DNA from: Sphingomonas turrisvirgatae
GTDB lineage: Bacteria > Pseudomonadota > Alphaproteobacteria > Sphingomonadales > Sphingomonadaceae
Assembly (NCBI RefSeq): GCF_001721295.1
Contig: NZ_MDDS01000035.1
Location: 124,001-188,000 of the forward strand
Direction: 5' to 3'
Length of the DNA: 64,000 nt
This document shows positions 9,150-14,852 of this stretch, in pieces; position 1 is the stretch's first letter; every line of letters starts with the position of its first letter. The notes beneath the pieces are model-generated. The model was not told the origin of the DNA. It ran no database searches and was given only the letters and a program-made list of their open reading frames with translations. The position numbers and the translations under genes were made by a program.

Positions 9150-10289
9150 CTATGCGTCGCTCGCGGCGTTCGCAAGATCGTTTGCGGCAAGCTGACCCGC
9201 GCGATTGCCGCTTCGCCGCCAGAGCGATCCGGCCAGCCGGGCGATCATACCGGGCAGGCCGGGCCGTACGAACAGCCAGTCGCGGATGGCAGGTCCAGCG
9301 GCAGCGCCGATCACGCGTTTGTAGCCGCTGTCCCCCGCCCCCCAATCGACCGTCGTGATGCCGTCGTCGATGGCCCGGACCAGGTTGCGATAATAGAGCA
9401 GCTTGCCCGGCGAGTGTTTGGCGACGCGCGGGTCATAGCTGTTGGCGATCGCATATTTGAGCGCGCCGGCGTTCAAGTCGAACGAGAAGGCGGCGGGTTC
9501 GCCATCGATGCGCAGCACCGCCGCCCACATCATGCCGGCAACCACGGGATCGGCCGCGGCCGCGCGCCAGAAGGCGCCATGCCCCGCCGTCGTGAACTTC
9601 GCGTCGGAGCCGTCGGTCCGCTCGGCGATCCAGCTTTTCCGCTCGACCGCGGCGAGATCGTCGAACGCCTCATCCCGCCAGCCCGCACCCGACACGAAGG
9701 ACCAGTCGAGCGCGCCATGGTCGGCGATATGCTTTTCGTGGAAACGATTCTTGCGCAGCGTCGAATTGCGCGGCCAAATGCCCTCGGCCCGCAAGGCGGC
9801 CATGTCGAGCAGGAAGCTTTCGGCGACGAAGCGGTCGAGCGCGACCCAGCCGCGTGAGGCGGCGGCAGCGCGCAGGCCGGCAAGCGCGGGGTCGTCGTCA
9901 TAGACCGGCCCGATGCGCAGCGCGTTGACGTGCCGCGCGAGGGTGTCGAGCGCCACGTCGAACGGCTCGGCCCCGGCGTCCTGCGCGACCGGAAAGCTGC
10001 GGAACGGCCAATAGCAGCCGGGCACGGCGGCGATGCGCAGCGCGGCCGGGCCGGTCGGCGCGAATGGCAGGGCGAGCACCGGCGCGCCTTCGCGCAGCAC
10101 GGTGAGCGTGCGGGCATGACCGCCATAGGCGGCGAGTGCGGCGGCAAACCAGCCATAGCGCAGGAAGCCATGGGTCGGTGCAGCGCGCCCTGCGACGGTG
10201 TCGAGCGCGCTCGCCAGCCCATCGCCGACACTGGCCGTAAGCAGCGGCGGCAGGCGCGTGAAGTCGGACAGCGGCATCGGCTTCGTCAT
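9150..10289 (-). CDS. GNAT-fold acyltransferase, BcsL/CelD-like
   Basis: Protein of 379 residues resembling the CelD/BcsL acetyltransferase group with a FemAB-like GNAT fold. The second half carries the recognisable part: WPRNSTLRKNRFHEKH, an ERKSWIAERTDG segment, PAAFSFDLNAGALKYAIANS, YDPRVAKHSPGKLLYYRNL, and VDWGAGDSGYKRVIG near the end. No signal peptide is present, so it should be cytosolic. Members often sit with polysaccharide or envelope genes, which is not the case here, so the substrate is unknown. The GNAT assignment rests on overall pattern rather than on a single catalytic residue. Confidence 0.82.
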   Translation of the reverse strand: MTKPMPLSDFTRLPPLLTASVGDGLASALDTVAGRAAPTHGFLRYGWFAAALAAYGGHARTLTVLREGAPVLALPFAPTGPAALRIAAVPGCYWPFRSFPVAQDAGAEPFDVALDTLARHVNALRIGPVYDDDPALAGLRAAAASRGWVALDRFVAESFLLDMAALRAEGIWPRNSTLRKNRFHEKHIADHGALDWSFVSGAGWRDEAFDDLAAVERKSWIAERTDGSDAKFTTAGHGAFWRAAAADPVVAGMMWAAVLRIDGEPAAFSFDLNAGALKYAIANSYDPRVAKHSPGKLLYYRNLVRAIDDGITTVDWGAGDSGYKRVIGAAAGPAIRDWLFVRPGLPGMIARLAGSLWRRSGNRAGQLAANDLANAASDA

Positions 10290-10376
10290 GGCATGGGTCT
10301 TAGTCGGGAAGCGTTACCAAGCGGTGGCCGTGATGAGGGCTTGGCTCGATTGCCCACGCTGGCATAAGCAGGCGCC

Positions 10377-10862
10377 ATGGCACCCATGCTCTCCACCGTC
10401 GCGGCGACTATCCAGGTTTCGATCGCGCCGGTGTTCCTGCTCGCGGGCTTGGCCGGCATCCTCAACGTGCTGGTCGGGCGGATGGCGCGCGTGGTCGACC
10501 GCGCGCGGCAGATCGAGAAGCTGCACCCGCTGTCCACCGGCAAGGAGCATGACCGGCATGTGTGGGAGCTGCGGCTGATCCAGCGGCGGCTGACCGTCAT
10601 CAACGGATCGATCGCGCTGTGCGTGGCGAGCGCGGTCGCGATCTGCCTGGTCGTCGCGCTGATGTTCATCGCCTCGCTGATCCATGTCGAGATGGGCGGC
10701 GCGGTGGCGGTGGCGTTCATCATCTCGATGCTGTTGCTGACCGCCGGCCTCACCGCCTTCATGGTCGAGATCCGCCTGTCGATGCGCGCGGTGCATGTGC
10801 GCGAGGAGCTGCTGGAGCTGGACGAAAAGGCGCGGCGCATGGGGTGGCTGCGGCGCGACTAG
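10377..10862 (+). CDS. DUF2721 family membrane protein
   Basis: Small inner-membrane protein of 161 residues. It has one helix near the N-terminus (APVFLLAGLAGILNVLVGR) and two more around residues 77-130 (SIALCVASAVAICLVVALMF; VAVAFIISMLLLTAGLTAF). A charged cytosolic loop rich in Arg and His lies between them, and the acidic/basic tail is EELLELDEKARRMGW. These are the features of DUF2721. The family's function is unknown. It is divergent from the GNAT gene, with 87 bp for both promoters. Confidence 0.88.
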   Translation: MAPMLSTVAATIQVSIAPVFLLAGLAGILNVLVGRMARVVDRARQIEKLHPLSTGKEHDRHVWELRLIQRRLTVINGSIALCVASAVAICLVVALMFIASLIHVEMGGAVAVAFIISMLLLTAGLTAFMVEIRLSMRAVHVREELLELDEKARRMGWLRRD

Positions 10863-11298
10863 GGCCGTGCCGCTGGTCGAGCGCGAGCGGAAGGTTGCAA
10901 AGGTTGCCCACTTGGCGGCCGGCGGAAGGTTGCAAAGGTGGTAAAGGTTGCGGTCGTTGCAGGCGCCGGGCGCGGATGCAGTGAGGCTTGGTTTGCGGGC
11001 ATGGCGGCGGCTCCGGGGGCAGGAGCGCGACCATCTAGCGCAATGGGGCGGTGTAGGAAAATGCGGGGGCGTAGCGCGCGATCTGCGTCGACGCGGCTGG
11101 TGGAGCGGCGGCAAGCCGTTGCTATGGCCGGGGACTGAGCCGACGCGGCATTTCGTGCTGCACGATGGAGCCCGGCACAGGGCCGGGATCACAGTGAGCG
11201 GTTGGTGGCGTGGTTTCGTTCACCGCCCCGGCCGCGTTCCGGTATCCAGCGCGTTGCGGGTCTTGTGAAGCGCCCGCTTGCCCTGCACGGATGGCGGA
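10863..11298. other. Gene-free stretch of 436 bp
   Basis: Between the DUF2721 gene and the GIY-YIG gene I see no credible coding sequence. The stretch holds the AAGGTTGC direct repeats at its left end and the first copy of the CCCGGC / GCCGGG palindrome (11171-11187) at its right. Frames on the minus strand here are proline/arginine-rich shadows. Confidence 0.6.
10887..10939 (+). repeat. Short direct repeats of an AAGGTTGC-type unit
   Basis: An 18-bp sequence GCGGAAGGTTGCAAAGGT occurs exactly twice (10887-10904 and 10922-10939), 35 bp apart. The core AAAGGTTGC recurs at about 10898 and 10942. The repeats lie just after the DUF2721 stop codon. Their role is unknown. Confidence 0.7.
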
Positions 11299-11844
11299 AT
11301 GCGCGAACGGCTGCCCTGCGTTTACATGATGGCGAGCGGCTATAACGGCACGCTGTATGTCGGGGTGACGTCCAACCTGATCGGCCGGGTGATGCAGCAT
11401 CGCGCGGGGACGTTTGGCGGCTTTACGGCGCGCTATGGCGTGACCCGGCTGGTGTGGTTCGAAGCCGGCGAGAGCATGGAAGCCGCGATCGCGCGCGAGA
11501 AGCAGGTGAAGCGGTGGCGGCGTGAGTGGAAGCGCAACCTGATCGAACGCGAGAATCCGATGTGGAATGATCTGGCGGTGGGGTTGGGGCTGGAGCCGCT
11601 GGTGGTGGTGAGTGATGGCGCGGTGGACCCCGGCACGAGGCCGGGGTGACGAAGGGGGGGTCAGGCGCGGCGTTCGGCCACCTCTCTTCACCCTGCACGC
11701 CCGTCATCCCGGCCTTGTGCCGGGATCCACCGCGGTTCGAGCGATGCGGGAGCGAATGGCGCGGTGGGCTAGCCGGCGCTGTTGAGGCTGGAGCCGCTGG
11801 CGGTGGTGCGTGGTGGCGCGGTGCACCCCGGCACAAGGCCGGGG
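11171..11844. repeat. Four copies of a CCCGGC-GCCGGG palindromic repeat around the GIY-YIG gene
   Basis: REP-like hairpins of the form (C)CCCGGC - 5 bases - GCCGGG(G) lie at 11171-11187, 11628-11646, 11708-11724 and 11826-11844. Most are followed by GATC or TGAC and preceded by GGA or GTGCA. One lies upstream of the GIY-YIG gene, one contains its last codons, and two lie downstream, one of them in the opposite orientation. Repeats of this type are common in sphingomonad intergenic regions. Confidence 0.82.
11299..11649 (+). CDS. GIY-YIG nuclease family protein
   Basis: Single-domain nuclease-like protein of 116 residues. The GIY-YIG core reads CVYMMASGYNGTLYVGVT, followed by the Arg helix LIGRVMQHRAGTFGGFTARY and the catalytic-Glu helix with AIAREKQVKRWRR. 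This matches the stand-alone UPF0213/YhbQ-like group. I chose the ATG at 11299 rather than the TTG at 11278 because it gives the usual short leader MRERLPC. The last residues (DGAVDPGTRPG) and the TGA stop are encoded by a copy of the local palindromic repeat. A damaged duplicate of the 3' end lies 198 bp downstream. The biological role is unknown. Confidence 0.9.
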   Translation: MRERLPCVYMMASGYNGTLYVGVTSNLIGRVMQHRAGTFGGFTARYGVTRLVWFEAGESMEAAIAREKQVKRWRREWKRNLIERENPMWNDLAVGLGLEPLVVVSDGAVDPGTRPG

Positions 11845-11851
11845 TGACAAA
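11583..11851 (+). repeat. Direct duplication of the 3' end of the GIY-YIG gene
   Basis: Bases 11583-11653 and 11781-11851 align over 71 positions with 7 mismatches, offset 198. The first copy codes for the C-terminus of the GIY-YIG protein. The second has no preceding open frame. Between them is the inverse-orientation copy of the palindrome at 11708. This looks like a decayed second copy of the gene end, or a repeat unit larger than the palindrome alone. Confidence 0.75.
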
Positions 11852-11963
11852 TTATTTCTTTGAAGGGGACGGAGGAACCTGCGGCTATTGCTCGCAGCTC
11901 AACTCCTTCTAAGGCTACTTCGGTCTGATCGGACAGAGATCGCACCTCTGCCCTTTCAGATCT

Positions 11964-12131
11964 TTAATGGGTTGTCAGTTGGGCGCTGATCAGATGCGAT
12001 GATCGCTGAAGATCATCACGAGCGTCAAATTCGGTCAAGAACCAAGCTATAGACCGAAGATAGACACCATATTGGTCAACGATTTCCCAACCCCACAGAC
12101 CCATCCGATCCTCATGGACGAATGCGTCCAT
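11964..12131 (-). CDS. Small hypothetical protein (55 residues), unannotated-size gene
   Basis: An open frame of 55 codons starts with ATG at 12131 behind an AAGGAG ribosome site 7 bases away and ends with TAA. The protein begins MDAFVHEDRMGLWGWEIVDQ and has a hydrophobic middle (YGVYLRSIAWFLTEF) and a polar end. It is tryptophan-rich for its size (three Trp in about 20 residues). I do not recognise a family. The DNA is clearly less GC-rich than its neighbours, which argues for transfer or for a relic. It lies downstream of nrdB on the same strand, about 220 bases from the nrdB stop. Evidence for expression is only the start context. Confidence 0.5.
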   Translation of the reverse strand: MDAFVHEDRMGLWGWEIVDQYGVYLRSIAWFLTEFDARDDLQRSSHLISAQLTTH

Positions 12132-12311
12132 TTCGAATCTCCTTGCGTCAGTTAATGAAGCGCTCGGCCTGTCGGATCGATGTTCAACTTGATATGTGGT
12201 TTAAGAGGTTCTGACCGCCCTTTTAAGGTCTATTCTGCCGCCATCCCTCAGGGACCAAGGTTCAGTCGAGACAAGTCGTCAAGGACCGTTAGCTTCGGGG
12301 TTGTAGCTAAA

Positions 12312-12332
12312 TCAGAGCATAGGCACCTCCTT
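12312..12332 (-). other. Strong Shine-Dalgarno followed by a two-codon frame
   Basis: On the minus strand, 20 bases after the nrdB stop codon, an AAGGAGGTG sequence (12324-12332) sits 5 bases before ATG CTC TGA. It is one of the best ribosome sites in the window, yet it opens only a Met-Leu-stop frame. It may be the remains of a gene start or a minimal frame that holds ribosomes. Confidence 0.5.
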
Positions 12333-12351
12333 ATATTGATCTGACCAAACG

Positions 12352-13401
12352 TTATTCAGCAGCCACCGTCCCATCGAACAGCCCGCCTTCAGCCGCATCC
12401 TCGTTCGCGACCGAGACGACCTTCGCCTTCTGGCGCTTGTCGAAGCTGTCCCAGACCTCGTTCCACTGGCCGCGCGTGGCGCCCTTTGAATATTCGGTTG
12501 CTCGCGTTTCGAAGAAGTTCGCGTGCTCGACGCCGTTCAAGAGCGGGGCGAGCCAGGGGAGCGGGTTTTCGTCGATCATGTAGATCGGCTTCATGCCCAG
12601 CTGCCCCAGCCGCCAGTCGGCGATGAAGCGGACGTACTTCTTGATGTCCTTGGGCGTCATGCCGTTCACTGGGCCGTCCTCGAACGCGAGGTCGATGAAC
12701 GCGTCCTCAAGCCGGACGGTGGTCTGGCACTGGTCCATGATGTCGTCGCGGACCGATTTGGTGAGGCAGTCGCGTTCCTTCACGAAGGTGTGGAACAGCT
12801 TGATGATGCCTTCGCAATGCAGGCTTTCGTCGCGGACCGACCAGCTGACGATCTGGCCCATGCCCTTCATCTTGTTGAAGCGCGGGAAGTTCATCAGCAT
12901 CGCGAAGGACGCGAACAGCTGAAGGCCTTCCGTGAAGCCGCCGAACATGGCGAGCGTCTTGGCGATATCCTCGTCCGTATCGACGCCGAACTTCTGGAGA
13001 TAGTCGTGCTTGTCCTTCATCTCCGAATATTCGAGGAACATGCCATATTCGCTCTCGGGCATGCCGATCGTGTCGAGCAGGTGGCTGTAGGCGGCGATGT
13101 GCACCGTCTCCATGTTGGAGAAGGCGGCGAGCATCATCTTGATCTCGGTCGGCTTGAACACGCGGCCGTATTTCTCGTGGTAGCAATCCTGCACTTCCAC
13201 GTCGGCCTGGGTGAAGAAGCGGAAGATCTGCGTGAGCAGATTGCGTTCGTGATCGGTGAGCTTTTGCGCCCAGTCGCGGCAATCCTCGCCCAGCGGCACT
13301 TCCTCCGGCAGCCAGTGGACCTGCTGCTGGCGCTTCCAGAATTCATACGCCCAGGGATATTCGAAGGGCTTGTAGGTCTTGCGGGCTTCGAGAAGTGGCA
13401 T
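12352..13401 (-). CDS. nrdB: Ribonucleoside-diphosphate reductase, class Ia beta subunit
   Basis: Carries the diiron-tyrosyl radical for deoxyribonucleotide synthesis. It has 349 residues. The ligands keep the spacing of the E. coli enzyme: Asp67 (QADVEV), Glu98 and His101 (METVHIAAY), radical Tyr105, Glu159 (FTEGLQ), Glu192 and His195 (ESLHCE). No ATP-cone is fused to it. It is preceded by AAGGAA at the right distance. It sits directly downstream of two small envelope genes on the same strand and 1.4 kb from nrdA, which is also on the minus strand, so nrdA and nrdB are split by unrelated genes. Confidence 0.97.
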   Translation of the reverse strand: MPLLEARKTYKPFEYPWAYEFWKRQQQVHWLPEEVPLGEDCRDWAQKLTDHERNLLTQIFRFFTQADVEVQDCYHEKYGRVFKPTEIKMMLAAFSNMETVHIAAYSHLLDTIGMPESEYGMFLEYSEMKDKHDYLQKFGVDTDEDIAKTLAMFGGFTEGLQLFASFAMLMNFPRFNKMKGMGQIVSWSVRDESLHCEGIIKLFHTFVKERDCLTKSVRDDIMDQCQTTVRLEDAFIDLAFEDGPVNGMTPKDIKKYVRFIADWRLGQLGMKPIYMIDENPLPWLAPLLNGVEHANFFETRATEYSKGATRGQWNEVWDSFDKRQKAKVVSVANEDAAEGGLFDGTVAAE

Positions 13402-13418
13402 GGTCGTTCCTTGGGCGT

Positions 13419-13607
13419 TTATCGGTTGAAGTGGTTGAACACGGCCGCGAAGCCGGTGAGGAAGAGGCCGAGCGCGAGCAGCATCATGCCGGCGATGCGC
13501 AGGGCGTAGGTGGCTTCGCGCGTCGCGGGGCGGCGGCGCAGGAGGGTGGCACCGGCGATGCCCGATGCGATACCGAGGCCGGCCTGGATGGCGAGGGCGC
13601 GGGTCAT
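13419..13607 (-). CDS. Small two-helix membrane protein
   Basis: Protein of 62 residues with two hydrophobic segments (LAIQAGLGIASGIAGATLL and YALRIAGMMLLALGLFLTGFA, the latter split by few polar residues) separated by a basic RRRPATRE loop. I chose the start at 13607 because it overlaps the stop of the preceding gene as ATGA, which couples the two. The frame is open further upstream but would run through that gene. It ends 17 bases before nrdB, so it is probably in the same transcript. No family recognised. Confidence 0.68.
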   Translation of the reverse strand: MTRALAIQAGLGIASGIAGATLLRRRPATREATYALRIAGMMLLALGLFLTGFAAVFNHFNR

Positions 13608-13903
13608 TCGCGCACCTTCACGACCTTCTCGCGCACCACGACCTTCTTGCCGCGCCACGATCCGACGCCGAATACGACGATGCCGAGGAAGAAGCCGAAA
13701 TCATACCAGCCGCCATTGTTGGGGACGGCATAGACCGCGACGTCGGGCATGAAGAGCGAGAAGACCCAGGCAACCGGGAAGATGAAGCCGTGCCACAGGC
13801 CATGGAGGAACCCCGGTGCGGTGGGGCTGACGGTGGTGGCGACCTGGGTCGCGCAGGCGGTGAGGCTGGCGAGGATGGCGAGGGCGAACAGCGTGCGCTT
13901 CAT
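13604..13903 (-). CDS. Small lipoprotein with membrane segments
   Basis: Protein of 99 residues with a lipoprotein signal MKRTLFALAILASLTAC (Cys17). A conserved-looking core follows (GFLHGLWHGFIFPVAW, then VAVYAVPNNGGWYDFGFFLG) with two hydrophobic stretches, and a strongly basic end (KKVVVREKVVKVRE). The start follows AGGAG. The GLWHG...NNGGWYDFGF pattern occurs in small conserved envelope proteins of alphaproteobacteria and Bacteroidetes of unknown function (from memory). It overlaps the next gene by ATGA and heads the small operon that runs into nrdB. Confidence 0.78.
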   Translation of the reverse strand: MKRTLFALAILASLTACATQVATTVSPTAPGFLHGLWHGFIFPVAWVFSLFMPDVAVYAVPNNGGWYDFGFFLGIVVFGVGSWRGKKVVVREKVVKVRE

Positions 13904-13971
13904 GACCGGAACTCCTGCATCGTTTGGCGGCCGGGCGCGTTGAGCGGGCGAACCGCAGAAGGAGAACGCAC

Positions 13972-14232
13972 GTGACCGACACCAGCAACATTCGCGAACA
14001 TATGGAAGTGATCGGCGCCGATGGCGTACATGTCGGCACGATCGACGGGGTCGAAGGCGACCGCATCAAGCTGACCAAGAAGGACAGCGGCGCGGAAATC
14101 GAGGGCGCCGAAGGCGCGCATGCCGGACACCACCATTACATCTCGACCGGCCTGGTCGCCGAGGTCGAAGGGGATCAGGTGCGATTGAGCGCGACCGCGG
14201 CGAACGTCGCCGGGTTTATCGAGGAAGAATGA
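13972..14232 (+). CDS. DUF2171 domain protein
   Basis: Soluble acidic protein of 86 residues. It consists of a PRC-barrel-like small beta domain (IREHMEVIGADGVHVGTIDG, then EGDRIKLTKKDS), a histidine cluster AHAGHHHYI and a C-terminal strand pair. This is the DUF2171 pattern. The start is GTG at 13972, chosen because GAAGGAG lies 7-8 bases upstream; the in-frame extension to 13924 is Arg-rich and unsupported. It is divergent from the lipoprotein gene. Function unknown; members are often stress-linked. Confidence 0.85.
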   Translation: MTDTSNIREHMEVIGADGVHVGTIDGVEGDRIKLTKKDSGAEIEGAEGAHAGHHHYISTGLVAEVEGDQVRLSATAANVAGFIEEE

Positions 14233-14242
14233 GGGCTGCTTT

Positions 14243-14836
14243 CCCTCTCCCGGTGGGAGAGGGAGGGAGCGCTGCAGGCGCGGAAGGGTGAAGGTGACGG
14301 GCGTTGTCATTGACGGTCGCCCTCACCCTTCCCATCCCTGCTTTCGCAGGGACGGGCCCCTTCCCTCTCCCGAAGGGAGAGGGAGATTTGGGTCAGCACG
14401 CCGTCCAGGTTCTGCATCACATCGGTGTTGGTGAAGCGGATCACGTTAAAACCTTCGCGTTCGATGATCGCGGTGCGGCTGGCATCGCGCATTGTGTCGG
14501 CATGCGTGTCACCATCGACTTCGATCACCAGCTTTCCGGCGAACCGCAGAATGTCGGCATAGAACGGGCCGACCGGCGCCTGATGCCGCCATTTATACGC
14601 GGGTAGCGCTTCGCGGAGTGCGCGTAGCAGGCGGCGTTCGGGTTCGGATGCCTCGCGGCGGAGCTGACGCGCGCGCGGGACGGTGCCGGATGGTTGGTCC
14701 TCGTAAAGGCGCATCGCCCTCACCCTTCCGCCGCTGCGCGGCTCCCTCCCTCTCCCAAAGGGAGAGGGACATCAGAACCCCTCTCCCTTTGGGAGAGGGA
14801 GGGGCCCATCGCGCCAGCGATGGGAGGGTGAGGGCG
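14243..14836. repeat. Four composite CCCTCTCCC-hairpin repeats flanking the DUF559 gene
   Basis: Perfect hairpins CCCTCTCCC / GGGAGAGGG lie at 14243-14263, 14363-14383, 14748-14768 and 14778-14799. Each is accompanied on one side by a GCCCTCACCCTTCC-like box and a short GC hairpin, making a composite unit of about 60 bp. The units are arranged as two opposite-facing pairs: 14243-14300 (reverse) with 14312-14384 (forward), and 14712-14770 (forward) with 14778-14836 (reverse). The DUF559 gene lies between the pairs and ends inside one unit. Confidence 0.85.
14307..14714 (-). CDS. DUF559 (Vsr-like) endonuclease domain protein
   Basis: Protein of 135 residues with a restriction-endonuclease fold related to the very-short-patch repair enzyme. 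The core reads PERRLLRALR, YKWRHQAPVGPFYADIL and KLVIEVDGDTH, giving the acidic PD-(D/E)xK-type positions (Asp in ADIL, Glu and Asp in IEVDG). Then come a REGFNVIRFTNTDV strand and LDGVLTQI. The tail after LTQISLSLRE is encoded by the flanking repeat and is not part of the fold. I chose ATG at 14714; GTG at 14723 is possible. No methyltransferase or partner gene is nearby, so it is an orphan. Function unknown. Confidence 0.88.
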   Translation of the reverse strand: MRLYEDQPSGTVPRARQLRREASEPERRLLRALREALPAYKWRHQAPVGPFYADILRFAGKLVIEVDGDTHADTMRDASRTAIIEREGFNVIRFTNTDVMQNLDGVLTQISLSLREREGARPCESRDGKGEGDRQ

Positions 14837-14852
14837 ACCTACCCCCACCACC

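Noticed and set aside
11122..11836. Minus-strand frames over the GIY-YIG locus
   Set aside because: Pro/His/Arg-rich shadows that read through palindromic repeats.
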